10,813 bases of DNA from Bryobacterales bacterium (GCA_003142355.1 PLMF01000172.1:1575-12387), one strand, 5' to 3'. Numbered from the stretch's first letter, positions 1 through 7,440 are shown. The notes: a model not told the origin generated them from the letters alone. Translations and numbers: made by a program.

Positions 1-80
1 TCTCGGTGGGAATCGAGGACGTGGAAGACATCCTCTGGGACCTGGACCAGGCCATCACGGCTTCGCAGAAGCAGGCATAG
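1..80 (+). CDS. C-terminal end of a Cys/Met-metabolism PLP-dependent enzyme (partial)
   Basis: Only the last 25 codons and the TAG stop (78-80) are in the window; the first whole codon is at 3-5. The tail begins SVGIEDVEDILWDLDQAI, which matches the characteristic C-terminus of the cystathionine gamma-synthase / beta-lyase / O-acetylhomoserine sulfhydrylase family (an SVGIE block, then an acidic amphipathic helix ending in a D-L-x-Q-A-hydrophobic motif). These are cytoplasmic PLP enzymes of the trans-sulfuration or methionine pathways, and the tail alone cannot say which reaction. A second copy of the last 21 codons is present at 2562-2627, so this 3' end has been duplicated. The body of the gene lies left of the window. 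Confidence 0.72.
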   Translation, partial: SVGIEDVEDILWDLDQAITASQKQA

Positions 81-95
81 GAGTCAAAACACGTG

Positions 96-126
96 CCCGG
101 CGGAACATCGCCGCGGAATTGCCGGG
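96..126 (-). terminator. Weak candidate terminator after the ATPase/DUF4276 operon
   Basis: Six-base arms CCCGGC (96-101) and GCCGGG (121-126) can pair, with a smaller internal CGGCG/CGCCG hairpin as an alternative. Read leftward, a TTTT run (complement of 86-89) follows about seven bases after the stem. It lies 50 to 80 bases past the DUF4276 stop. The stem is short and the T run is not adjacent, so this is only a candidate. Confidence 0.22.
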
Positions 127-176
127 AAGCGCCAAATACTTGGGGCCACCTAAGGGGAGTGATGGGGACGGGCCGA

Positions 177-797
177 TCATGGCACACATTTCCGATCAAG
201 CACGCTTAATAGCCTTCCAGCGTGGACCGGCGATGAAGCCCTCACTTTCGCAGGGTCAATTAGCGCGAGGATTTCGAATGAATGCCGTCCCTTCGAGTAC
301 TCACCTTTGGTTTGGCAGGCTCTCGTAGCCAACTTCATGCCAGTGAATAGATCGGTCTTCAGAATGTTATCAATGTCCGGCCGTTGACTGAGCGCCGCGA
401 GCCGGAAGCCTTGACCATAGTACTCTTGGACCCTTTCCTTGTCAGCGTGGAACCATGCCTCCATGGCCTGGACCATGAGGTGGAGTTGATCAGGCGAAGC
501 GCCGCCGGGGCGCTGCCACCCGTCGCCGGCGCGCAGCCTGACGTGCTCCCATGGATCTACCCCGGCAACCGGCGCCTCGCTGTCCACCAACAGGATTGGG
601 AAGTCATTGTTTCTGGCGTTTTCGTGAGAGGTCCGAAAACTATCGTAGGCGCCACTTCTTCTTCCACACGCTACGACTTTCGGCATGCGGCCTTCCAACC
701 CGGCTTTTCGGAAGAACTCCCTGAAGCCCCGGCGGCACTCAGTGTCCAGTGCCTTGTTGTGGTCGCCACCTCCTTCCACGTAGATTCTCACATTCAC
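177..797 (-). CDS. DUF4276 family TOPRIM-like protein, partner of an AAA ATPase (putative defence effector)
   Basis: A 206-residue protein recognised as DUF4276: N-terminal strand with glycine-rich motif RIYVEGGGD (E8, D12), hydrophobic strand FPILLVDSE (D72, E74), then HLMVQAMEAWFHAD (E113) and the conserved C-terminal block YSKGRHSFEILALIDP (168-182). The E...DxE arrangement resembles the acidic metal-binding set of TOPRIM nucleases, so a nuclease role is plausible but inferred. The start chosen is GTG at 797-795. It overlaps the TGA of the upstream ATPase gene as GTGA and has GGAGG about nine bases upstream, so translation is probably coupled. An in-frame ATG at 830 would add 11 residues inside the ATPase gene and lacks comparable support. 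The gene is second in a two-gene operon. ATPase plus TOPRIM-like pairs include PARIS (AriA with the DUF4435 protein AriB) and OLD-type systems. This pair is similar in layout but from a different effector family. Confidence 0.85.
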   Translation of the reverse strand: MNVRIYVEGGGDHNKALDTECRRGFREFFRKAGLEGRMPKVVACGRRSGAYDSFRTSHENARNNDFPILLVDSEAPVAGVDPWEHVRLRAGDGWQRPGGASPDQLHLMVQAMEAWFHADKERVQEYYGQGFRLAALSQRPDIDNILKTDLFTGMKLATRACQTKGEYSKGRHSFEILALIDPAKVRASSPVHAGRLLSVLDRKCVP

Positions 798-1996
798 CAG
801 CGATTCCCTCCGATCTCGCCGCGCCGCCAAAGTTGTCCAAGACCGTAGTCCTTTAGCCAGACGGCCAGATCCGCGCTAGTTCGCCGGCTCATCTTCGTCG
901 AACCATCTTGTTTTTCGCAGACGATGACTGCCTCCGGTACTCTGGTTAACCCGTCAACAAGTACATCCGAGTGTGTTGTAACGATCAACTGCATTCTATG
1001 AGAGGCATCGACCAGCAGTCCTGCGAGCCTGGCTAACAAATCCGGGTGCAGGCCCAGTTCCGGTTCTTCCAAACAAACCAGCGGTGGTGGCTCGGGGTGG
1101 CATAGAACAGCCAGAAGACATAAATACCGAACCGTACCATCGGAAAGTCGCGTGGCAGCAACGGGGGCTCTCAACCCGGAATAGTGGAGAAACAATTGGA
1201 TCGTCCCCCCCAGGACCTTAGTTGAGAAGTCGACTATCGAAGCATCAGCCTCCCTCAACTGCTCCACAATACTGGCTCGAAGAGTGGAACGATGTTCCAA
1301 ATCATTGAGAACGAGCGCAACGTTTGCGGCATCTTCGCGGAGGAAGTCCGCAGGAAGGTCGGTGGGCTGCGGTCTCCGAGGCTGGGTGTTACGACCGAGG
1401 TTCCATTCGCGAAAGAGCTTGATCTTGGCGTATTCGCTCCCGAGGTATGTCACCTCAGGGTACTGATCCGGGTCTTTGCGCTGGGACAGAACAGATTGGT
1501 CCAACGCTAGATCCTCTCGATGAAGCCCTCGGCGTGTATGTCCACCTTGCTCGTCCGTCTTCACATTCAGGACCGGATGCCCACTCTGGTAGCGGTAGTA
1601 GAAGAACACGTCGCGTTCGCCGGGCCGGCGTTGCTCGTTCTCGATGGCTTCATCCACCAGTTCGGCGCGCTGACCGACCATTGTGAACTTCAGGCGGTGT
1701 CGAAGCGGCATTGTACCTTGAGGATAGAAGATGGTCGTATCAATTTCCGCAACAGGAGCGCCGTCCGAGCCCTTCCAAAGCCATTCGGTAATGCCACCAC
1801 CCGTTCGCACAGATTCAAGCAGATTCCCAGGTGCTGATTGCAGGAGGCCGATGGCTTCGATGAGATTCGATTTTCCCGCACCATTCGGGCCGATGAGCAC
1901 GTTCAAAGACTGCAGCTCAAGTTCCGGCGTTTCCGGCCCAAACGACAGAGTGTTCAGTAGCTTTATTGTTCTTAGAAATCTCTTTTCGCCAAGCAT
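794..1996 (-). CDS. AAA_21 / RecF-OLD-like ABC-type ATPase
   Basis: A 400-residue ATPase with the full ABC/SMC-like motif set. Walker A is GPNGAGKS (36-43). A signature-like LSDG sits at 284-287. Walker B is LVCLEEPELGLHP (307-318), with adjacent acidic residues and a D-loop-like histidine-proline. The switch histidine is in LIVTTHSDVL (337-346, H342). The middle part (about 60-270) is the variable insert that usually replaces a coiled coil in AAA_15/AAA_21 proteins. The C-terminus, with LGQLWRRGEIGG, is the tail type seen in ATPases encoded next to DUF4276. No membrane segments are visible, so this is not a transporter subunit. The likely role is nucleotide-driven sensing and control of the partner encoded at 177-797. 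Base composition here drops (some 60-base lines are near half AT), unlike the GC-rich neighbours, suggesting acquisition from elsewhere. The start at ATG 1996 has only a weak upstream purine stretch. Confidence 0.87.
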   Translation of the reverse strand: MLGEKRFLRTIKLLNTLSFGPETPELELQSLNVLIGPNGAGKSNLIEAIGLLQSAPGNLLESVRTGGGITEWLWKGSDGAPVAEIDTTIFYPQGTMPLRHRLKFTMVGQRAELVDEAIENEQRRPGERDVFFYYRYQSGHPVLNVKTDEQGGHTRRGLHREDLALDQSVLSQRKDPDQYPEVTYLGSEYAKIKLFREWNLGRNTQPRRPQPTDLPADFLREDAANVALVLNDLEHRSTLRASIVEQLREADASIVDFSTKVLGGTIQLFLHYSGLRAPVAATRLSDGTVRYLCLLAVLCHPEPPPLVCLEEPELGLHPDLLARLAGLLVDASHRMQLIVTTHSDVLVDGLTRVPEAVIVCEKQDGSTKMSRRTSADLAVWLKDYGLGQLWRRGEIGGNRW

Positions 1997-2221
1997 GCAG
2001 TCTTTATTCTACTCGGCTTCGCAAACGTATTGCGCTTTCGGCGGTTGGCGACCACTTGGACAACACTCCCGCAGACCATGGTCGTGCGCCCACAGTTGAC
2101 CACAGGGCCGTCGGACAACGGCATCCTCCCCTGACGCAGCAGGGTTTGGAAGGGCCGGCATCTGTTACGAAACCCGCCAGGAATCGGTCCACCAGCTCTT
2201 AACCTAACGCCAACCCCAGAA
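1997..2221. other. Spacer between the ATPase gene and the gene remnants
   Basis: I see no convincing gene in these 225 bases. Short open frames on both strands have no recognisable motif and no ribosome binding site. The stretch should hold the promoter of the leftward ATPase operon. A TAGAAT box lies about 14 bases before the ATPase ATG on the minus strand, but no matching -35 is evident. No trace of the FAD oxidoreductase 3' end, which would be expected here from the duplication model, can be recognised. Confidence 0.5.
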
Positions 2222-2561
2222 TCAGTACCCCATCGCCCCTTTCACGTCCAGCCTTACCCGATACACCACCCCCTGCGCCGTAATGAAAAACGATTTGTCA
2301 TCCGCCTCCCCAAACGCGCAACTGGAGGGCAGTTCCTTCATCTCCATGACGTGCACCAGACGGCCCTCCGGGCTGTAGACGGCGATTCCCTTGGCGGCCA
2401 CGTAGAGGTTGCCCTTCTCGTCCGCGCTAATGCCGCAGGACACGCCGTCGATGCGGGAAACCAGCACGCGCTCGTTCGAGGTGTCGCCGTTGTGGTCCAC
2501 ATCGTAAGCGTGGATGTTGTGCTCGTCCGCGTTGGAGACGTATAGAATGCGGCCGTTAGGC
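2222..2561 (-). pseudogene. SMP-30/gluconolactonase-like gene remnant (C-terminal 112 codons)
   Basis: This stretch aligns without gaps to the 3' part of the intact gene at 4101-4979 (offset 1879 bases), with about 39 differences in roughly 340 bases by hand count. It encodes residues equivalent to 181-292, starting at [16 protein letters not shown] and ending with the same [12 protein letters not shown] tail and stop codon. About 13 residues differ. The N-terminal 180 residues, including the signal peptide and the glutamate and asparagine expected to bind the metal, are missing, so it cannot be a working lactonase. No frameshift or stop interrupts it. The open frame even continues to an ATG at 2608 by reading antisense through the PLP-enzyme remnant, which is almost certainly accidental. 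The homology stops abruptly at about 2559-2562, where sequence from another gene begins. Confidence 0.85.
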
Positions 2562-2627
2562 GGAATCGAGGACGTAGAAGACATCCTCTGGGACCTGGGC
2601 CAGGCCATCGCGGCTTCGCAGAGGTAG
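2562..2627 (+). pseudogene. Remnant of the PLP-enzyme 3' end (last 21 codons)
   Basis: GGA ATC GAG onwards through a TAG stop at 2625-2627 repeats positions 9-68 of the window with only a few changes. It encodes GIEDVEDILWDLGQAIAASQ, against GIEDVEDILWDLDQAITASQ in the copy at the left edge. Upstream of 2561 the sequence is SMP-30-like and antisense, so no PLP enzyme body is attached. The remnant lies directly upstream of the FAD oxidoreductase gene. This suggests the ancestral order was PLP enzyme then FAD oxidoreductase on the same strand. Confidence 0.8.
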
Positions 2628-2655
2628 TCATGGCGGCGCTAGAATCGAAGGAACC

Positions 2656-4089
2656 ATGAATCGACGCGATTTTTCCAAAACCGTATTGAGCCTCGGCACC
2701 GCCGCACAGGCCAGCGCCGCTGAGGAACAGTACGAGGAACCAGCCAGGAAACTGCCGGCCCGCCGGTTTGACGTGGTGGTGGCAGGCGGCGGAACGGCCG
2801 GAGTGGTCGCCGCCATTGCCGCGGCCCGCCAGGGCGCGAAGACCATCCTCATCGAAGCCAAGGGCTATCCCGGCGGCACGGTGGTCGAAGGCGGCACCAC
2901 GCTGCACAGCTTCTACAATCTCTGGAAGCCGTTCCCGGGCGTCGCCAAGAAGAACATAGTCCGTGGCATCCCCAAGGAAATCGTCGATCGCCTGGTGCTG
3001 GCCGGAGGCAGCTCCGGCTATCCCGAGATGCTGCGCAACACCGGCTACGATTCCGTCTGCACCGCGATCGACACGGAAATGTACAAACTCGCCGCCTTCG
3101 AGTTACTCGACGAAGCGGGCGTCTTTGTCGCGGTCAATACGCTGCTGTGCGGAGCCGTGCGCAAGGGCGGGCGCATCGAGGGCGCGATCACCGAAAGCCG
3201 CTCGGGCCGCGAGGTTGTGTGGGCCAGGGCGTTCGTCGATTGCACCGGCTATGGCGACCTCTCCGCGCACGCCGGAGCGAAGTTCTCCGAACCAAACGAC
3301 TACACCGTGGTCAACAGCATGGGCGTGGGGAACGTGGATATCGAGAAGTTGTGCCAGTGGCTGAAGTCGCGCGACGCTCTCAACGATTACTGCGAGGGGT
3401 TGCGCGACGGCAAGGAGGGACAGATCGTGCGCTTCGGCGGCATGGGCGCCCACCTCCCGCCGGAATTCAGCCAGGGTGCGGCAAAACTGGGCGCGACTTT
3501 TTTGACCACCACGGTCCGCGACAACTACTTCATGTTCATCAAGATCAACGTGAAGCTGCCCGTGAGTCCCACCAATCGCGACGCGGTCGCCAAGGCCGAA
3601 CTGGAATTGCGCCGCCGGCAACAGCAGACACTTGAGCTGTTCCGCAAGTACCTGCCCGGTTGCGAGAAGGCATTCATCGCGCGGACCAGCCCGTCGCTCA
3701 ACATCCGGCGCGCACGCGTGATCGCCTGCGACTACGACCTCACACGTTCCGACGTGCTCGAAGCCCGCCACTTCGACGACGACGTGATGGCCTACGGCTT
3801 TCACGACTCGGCGCCGCGCTTGCAGATCCGCAACGGCGGAACTTACGGCGTCCCCTACAAGGCGCTGCGCGTCTCTGGCGTCGAGAACCTCCTCGCCGCT
3901 GGCATGCTCATCACATCCGACCATGACGCCCACATGTCTACCCGCAACACGGTGTGCAGCATGGGACAGGGACAGGGCGCCGGTACGGCCGCGGCCCTCT
4001 GCGCCGCCCGCGGTTGCGGCACGCGCGATCTGCCCTACGGCGTCCTGCGCAGGGCGCTCGAAAAAGGTGGCGTGTACCTCGAAGGTTGA
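2656..4089 (+). CDS. FAD-dependent oxidoreductase (FAD_oxidored family), probably Tat-exported
   Basis: A 477-residue flavoprotein. Residues 1-22 (MNRRDFSKTVLSLGTAAQAS) look like a Tat signal in Solibacter style (RRDF, short hydrophobic stretch, A-x-A), though the hydrophobic part is weak. The dinucleotide fold follows: FDVVVAGGGTAGVVAAIAAA (39 onwards, GGGTAG at 44-49), with the ribose-binding glutamate in TILIEAKGYPGG (E67). The C-terminal FAD closure is visible at about 411-440 (NLLAAGMLITSD, then GQGQGAGTAAAL). This is the layout of the PF12831-type oxidoreductases, related to fumarate-reductase/succinate-dehydrogenase flavoproteins. The substrate cannot be told from sequence. Start: ATG 2656 with GAAGGA just upstream. 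It converges with an SMP-30-like gene, the two stops being only 11 bases apart. Confidence 0.85.
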   Translation: MNRRDFSKTVLSLGTAAQASAAEEQYEEPARKLPARRFDVVVAGGGTAGVVAAIAAARQGAKTILIEAKGYPGGTVVEGGTTLHSFYNLWKPFPGVAKKNIVRGIPKEIVDRLVLAGGSSGYPEMLRNTGYDSVCTAIDTEMYKLAAFELLDEAGVFVAVNTLLCGAVRKGGRIEGAITESRSGREVVWARAFVDCTGYGDLSAHAGAKFSEPNDYTVVNSMGVGNVDIEKLCQWLKSRDALNDYCEGLRDGKEGQIVRFGGMGAHLPPEFSQGAAKLGATFLTTTVRDNYFMFIKINVKLPVSPTNRDAVAKAELELRRRQQQTLELFRKYLPGCEKAFIARTSPSLNIRRARVIACDYDLTRSDVLEARHFDDDVMAYGFHDSAPRLQIRNGGTYGVPYKALRVSGVENLLAAGMLITSDHDAHMSTRNTVCSMGQGQGAGTAAALCAARGCGTRDLPYGVLRRALEKGGVYLEG

Positions 4090-4102
4090 GGCTTAAGGCC
4101 TC
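4088..4102. other. Inverted repeat spanning two convergent stop codons
   Basis: GAGGC-TTAAG-GCCTC is a perfect five-base-arm dyad. It covers the end of the FAD oxidoreductase stop (+) and of the SMP-30-like stop (-). It could be a minimal bidirectional terminator, but neither side has a T run and the stem is short. Confidence 0.25.
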
Positions 4103-4979
4103 AATACCCCATCGCCCCCTTCACGTCCAGCCGTACCCGGTAGACCAAGCCGCGCGCGGTGATGAAGAGCGATTTGTCATCCGCCTCCCCAAACGCGCAA
4201 TTGGAGGGCAACTCCTTCATCTCCATGACGTGCACCAGATGGCCCTCCGCGCTGTAGACGGCGATCCCCTTGGCGGCCACGTACAGGTTGCCTTTCTCGT
4301 CCACGCGGATGCCGCCCGGCACGCCGTCGATTCGGGAAACCAGCACGCGCTCGTTCGAGGCGTCGCCGTTGCGATCCACGTCGTAGGCGCGGATGTTGTG
4401 CTCGTCCGCATTGGAGACGTACAAAATGCGGCCGTTGGGCGACAGCGCGATGCCGTGGGGACGCCCGGCGGGCCTGGCCACCAGCTTCATGGGGCCCTTC
4501 GGCGGAAGGTGATAGACGCCGTAGAAATCCAACTCGCGGTGATCCGACTGTTCTCCGAATGCGGGATCGGTGAAATAGACGTGTCCGGCTCTGCTGACGA
4601 CGATATCGCTGGGCGCATTGAGCCGCTTGCCTTCCCATTGCTCCGCCAGCACTTCGATCTTGCCCTTCTTATCCGTGCGGGTCACGCGGCGCAAGCGCGT
4701 CTCGCAGGTGTAGAGACGGCCGTCGGCGTCGAAAGCGTTGCCGCTCGGGCCATGGGCGTCCGCGCGAAAGACCTCGATGGCATGGCCGGGAGCCCATTTC
4801 AGAAGGCGGTCGCTGGGGGTATCGCTGAAGATCAGGTAGCCATCCTTGGACCAGGCGGGGCCTTCCGTGAAGCGGTAGCCCTCCGCCAGCTTGCTGAACG
4901 TGATATCGGAGAAATCCTGCGCGGAAACGAGGAGAGAGAAGAGTGCGACGGCGAAACAGGTCCGGGCGGAGCGGTTCAT
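4101..4979 (-). CDS. SMP-30/gluconolactonase/LRE-like protein, exported
   Basis: A 292-residue protein with an N-terminal signal peptide (basic NRSAR, hydrophobic [13 protein letters not shown], likely cut near residue 20) and a six-bladed beta-propeller of the SMP-30/gluconolactonase type. Visible family landmarks are E39 in FTEGPAW, N121 in [10 protein letters not shown]190 in YVSNADEHN and D227 in GIRVDEKGN. These fit the divalent-metal site residues of this family. The likely reaction is hydrolysis of a sugar lactone (gluconolactone-like) in the periplasm; the true substrate is unknown. Its ATG overlaps the BON gene TGA by four bases (ATGA), so it is translationally coupled and is the last gene of the phoH-era transcription run. 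A truncated second copy lies at 2222-2561. Confidence 0.88.
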   Translation of the reverse strand: MNRSARTCFAVALFSLLVSAQDFSDITFSKLAEGYRFTEGPAWSKDGYLIFSDTPSDRLLKWAPGHAIEVFRADAHGPSGNAFDADGRLYTCETRLRRVTRTDKKGKIEVLAEQWEGKRLNAPSDIVVSRAGHVYFTDPAFGEQSDHRELDFYGVYHLPPKGPMKLVARPAGRPHGIALSPNGRILYVSNADEHNIRAYDVDRNGDASNERVLVSRIDGVPGGIRVDEKGNLYVAAKGIAVYSAEGHLVHVMEMKELPSNCAFGEADDKSLFITARGLVYRVRLDVKGAMGY

Positions 4980-5278
4980 TTACCCGCGCTTTTGTTCTTG
5001 AGCTCGATGTGGTTGATGACCTCTTTGACGCCCTTCACCTTCTTCGCGACCTTGGCGGCTTTTTCCTTCTGAACCTCCAGCTCCACCGTGCCGCTCAGCG
5101 TGACCACGCCCTGCTTCACGTCCACTTGCAGCCCGCCGCCCTTGACCACCGGGTCATCGGCCAGCTTGATGCGGACCTGGTTGTAGACGGCGTCGTCGGT
5201 AATGGGTTTTTCCGCGGCCAGACAGACGCCGGCCAGCAGGAGCAGAACCACGAGAGCACCGCAAATTTTAGAAATCAT
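4976..5278 (-). CDS. BON-domain exported protein
   Basis: A 100-residue protein with a signal peptide (MISKICGALVVLLLLAGVCLA, cut about residue 21-22) followed by one BON domain (about 27-95). Landmarks are DDAVYNQVRIKLADDP, then VDVKQGVVTLSGTVEL, then KVKGVKEVINHIEL, the alternating alpha-beta-glycine pattern of OsmY/BON proteins. BON domains are thought to bind phospholipid or stabilise the envelope, so a periplasmic or membrane-associated role is likely. It begins inside era (11-base overlap) and its stop overlaps the start of the SMP-30-like gene. The ribosome binding site is weak, which fits translation by coupling from era. Confidence 0.86.
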   Translation of the reverse strand: MISKICGALVVLLLLAGVCLAAEKPITDDAVYNQVRIKLADDPVVKGGGLQVDVKQGVVTLSGTVELEVQKEKAAKVAKKVKGVKEVINHIELKNKSAGK

Positions 5279-6182
5279 CTTTACCGGTCATTGTACGCCA
5301 GTCCAGCGCGTTCAGGAAGGCGGGCTTTTCACGCCACCCCGGCTCCACCCGCACATGCAGGTCGAGATAGATTCTCACTCCCAACAACCGCTCCATCTCC
5401 TGGCGCGCCAGCGTGCCGATCTTCTTGAGCATGGCGCCCCCGGTTCCGATGACAATGGCCTTCTGGCCATCGCGCTCCACCCGGATGGTGGCGTAGATCC
5501 GCGTGATGGAGGGCGTCTCTTCCCACTTGTCCACCATCACGGCCACCGCGTGCGGCACTTCCTTTCGGGTGGCGTGCAGCACTTTTTCGCGGATCAACTC
5601 GGCGGCCAGGTACCGCTCGGGCTGGTCGGTCACGTAATCCTCGGGGAAGTAGGCCGGCCCCTCGGGCAGGCGCGCCAGAATCGCCTGGCGCAGATCCTCG
5701 AGGCCGTCGCCCTTCACCGCGGAAACGGGAATGTAATCGGCGAATTCGTGAATCTCCTTGTACTGCGAGATCAGCGGCAGCAGGCGGGCCTTCTCCTTCA
5801 GCAGGTCGATCTTGTTGAGCACCAGCACCACGGGCGTCCCGCTCTTCCGCACCAGGTCTACCGCGCGCCGGTCCTCTTCGCCGGGCGGCCGCGTGGCGTC
5901 CACCACCAGGAGCAGCAGGTCGCGCTCCTCCAGGGCGGCGCGAACCGTGTCCATCATGCGCTTGTTGAGCGGGGAATCGGCCTTATGGATGCCGGGCGTG
6001 TCGACGAAGACGATCTGCGCCTCGGGCCGCGTGACCACGCCCTGTATGGAAGTGCGGGTGGTCTGCGGCTTGTCCGCGACGATGGCGACTTTCTGCCCGA
6101 CCAGGGCGTTGAGCAGCGTGGATTTTCCCGTGTTGGGCCGTCCCACGAGCGAAACAAAACCGGACCTGAAGCCATCATTCAT
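5268..6182 (-). CDS. era: GTPase Era
   Basis: A 304-residue Era: an essential cytoplasmic GTPase that binds the 3' end of 16S rRNA and helps 30S maturation. GTPase motifs are G1 GRPNTGKST (14-22), G2 TTRTSIQGV (41-49), G3 DTPGIH (61-66), G4 NKID (123-126) and G5 SAVKGDG (154-160). The C-terminal KH domain has its GxxG loop in VIGTGGAMLKKIG (244-256; GTGG at 246-249). Length is normal for the family. The start is ATG 6182, giving MNDGFRSGFVSLVG as in homologues, with AGAGGTGG about six bases upstream. A longer in-frame extension to 6263 lies inside the corC-like gene and is not homologue-like. It overlaps the corC-like stop by eight bases and the BON start by eleven. Confidence 0.96.
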   Translation of the reverse strand: MNDGFRSGFVSLVGRPNTGKSTLLNALVGQKVAIVADKPQTTRTSIQGVVTRPEAQIVFVDTPGIHKADSPLNKRMMDTVRAALEERDLLLLVVDATRPPGEEDRRAVDLVRKSGTPVVLVLNKIDLLKEKARLLPLISQYKEIHEFADYIPVSAVKGDGLEDLRQAILARLPEGPAYFPEDYVTDQPERYLAAELIREKVLHATRKEVPHAVAVMVDKWEETPSITRIYATIRVERDGQKAIVIGTGGAMLKKIGTLARQEMERLLGVRIYLDLHVRVEPGWREKPAFLNALDWRTMTGKDDF

Positions 6183-7440
6183 GCGCCACCTCTTGAGACT
6201 TGCCAATGCGAACCTGGTCGACGCGCAGATCGTCGCTGGCCAGCACCTCGACGCGGATGCCATTTCGATCCACCACCTCCCCGGCCTTGGGCACCCGTCC
6301 CAGCCACTCGCTAACCATCCCTCCCACGGTGGTGGATTCGATGTCCTCCTCGCGGTGGAACGATGGGAAGAGATCGCCCACGCGGTCCAGGTCGAAACTT
6401 CCGGAGACGACGTACCCGCCGCGGCCGTCTTTGGCGACGTCGCTATCGGGCTCGTGCTCGTCGCGGATCTCGCCGATGATCACCTCCAGCAGGTCCTCCA
6501 TGGTGGCCAGGCCGGCGGTGTTTCCGTACTCGTCCACCACGATCACCATGTGGGTGTTTTCCTGCTGCATCTGGCGCATGAGGTCGCTGACGGGCTTGGT
6601 TTCGGGCACGAAGATGAGGTTGCGGACCAGCTCGCGCACGGTGCGGTGCTCGCGCTCTTCTTCTTCGATCTCGAACATGTCGCGCACGTGGACGAAGCCG
6701 GCGATATGATCGATGTTCCGCTCGTACACCGGAATGCGCGAGAACTGCTCGTTGATGACGAGCTGCCGCAGTTGTCCGAGCGTGGCATCGGCGGAAATGG
6801 CGACGATGTTCGGCCGCGGCGTCATCACTTCCCGCACCACCTTGTCGCCGAACTCGACCACCGACTGCATCAGTTCCCGGTCCTCCTCTTCAATGAGACC
6901 CTCTTCGGCGCCGGCCGAGATCAGCGCCTCGATGTTTTCGGCGGAGGTGGGCGGCTCTTCCGCGGCGGCGGCGTCATCCGTCAGATCCACCAGCGACTGG
7001 AAGAACCCGAGCACAGCCACGCACGGGCGGGCGATCCACGCCAGAGCGCGCAAAGGCCGCACCAGCGGGAGGAGCCACTGGCCGGTGGTGCGGCGATACA
7101 GAAACTGGGGTAGCGCGTAAGCCACCGTGATCATGGTCAGCCACACGGCCAGGGCGGCCTGCCAGAAGACAGCCGCGTGCCACGGCTCGCCATCGGCGAA
7201 CCAGGCGAAGTAGAATATGCCGAGCAGCACCAGCAGCGTGTGCTTGATGAGCGAGAATGCGCCGGCGCCATCTTCCGTCTTCAGCCCCAGCTTGTCTTCC
7301 AGCGTCTCCTTGAAGAACTCGAGCGAGCGGAGATCGCGCGTGCGCAGCCTCAGGCTCTCCAGGTACAGCAGTTGCACGAAGGTGACCAGACCGAGCAACG
7401 GAACCGCGATGAGGGTGGCCAGCGCGACCGCCAGCGTCAT
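6175..7440 (-). CDS. HlyC/CorC (CNNM) family CBS-domain membrane protein
   Basis: A 421-residue protein of the hemolysin-C/CorC group, linked in the family to Mg2+/Co2+ efflux or homeostasis. The N-terminal part has hydrophobic segments at about 1-26, 66-83, 88-112 and 130-152. It is a divergent version of the DUF21/CNNM transmembrane region. A linker with EEGLIEEEDRELMQSVVEFGDK (about 179-200) leads into the CBS pair starting VREVMTPR (202-209), through SRIPVYERNIDHIAGFVHVRD and the signature MVIVVDEYGNTAGLATMEDLLEVIIGEI (298-325). A CorC_HlyC transporter-associated domain follows (about 340-415, GGYVVSGSFDLDRV). Start ATG 7440 overlaps the ybeY TGA by four bases. The position between ybeY and era is conserved in many bacteria. 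Whether it transports ions itself is not shown by the sequence. Confidence 0.9.
   Translation of the reverse strand: MTLAVALATLIAVPLLGLVTFVQLLYLESLRLRTRDLRSLEFFKETLEDKLGLKTEDGAGAFSLIKHTLLVLLGIFYFAWFADGEPWHAAVFWQAALAVWLTMITVAYALPQFLYRRTTGQWLLPLVRPLRALAWIARPCVAVLGFFQSLVDLTDDAAAAEEPPTSAENIEALISAGAEEGLIEEEDRELMQSVVEFGDKVVREVMTPRPNIVAISADATLGQLRQLVINEQFSRIPVYERNIDHIAGFVHVRDMFEIEEEEREHRTVRELVRNLIFVPETKPVSDLMRQMQQENTHMVIVVDEYGNTAGLATMEDLLEVIIGEIRDEHEPDSDVAKDGRGGYVVSGSFDLDRVGDLFPSFHREEDIESTTVGGMVSEWLGRVPKAGEVVDRNGIRVEVLASDDLRVDQVRIGKSQEVAHE

Noticed and set aside
384..848. Rightward open frame opposite the DUF4276 gene
   Set aside because: It is antisense to a recognised family member with a good coupled start, and its translation shows no motif.
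80..2221. Transposon or integron origin of the cassette
   Set aside because: I found no transposase or integrase, no clear terminal inverted repeats at 81-176 or 1997-2221, and no attachment-site-like repeat apart from the PLP-enzyme segment, which the duplication explains better.
3103..3933. Leftward open frame of 276 codons within the FAD oxidoreductase
   Set aside because: The plus strand carries the full flavoprotein sequence; this is its antisense shadow.
3954..5072. Long rightward open frame (372 codons) across the FAD and SMP-30 gene ends
   Set aside because: It is antisense to the SMP-30-like and BON genes, has no family motif, and its histidine/arginine/alanine-rich translation is typical of antisense frames in GC-rich genes.
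5758..7113. Rightward open frame of 451 codons opposite era and the corC-like gene
   Set aside because: Both strands cannot be the gene. The minus strand gives complete Era and CBS/CorC motifs, while this translation has long low-complexity H/D/V stretches and no domain.
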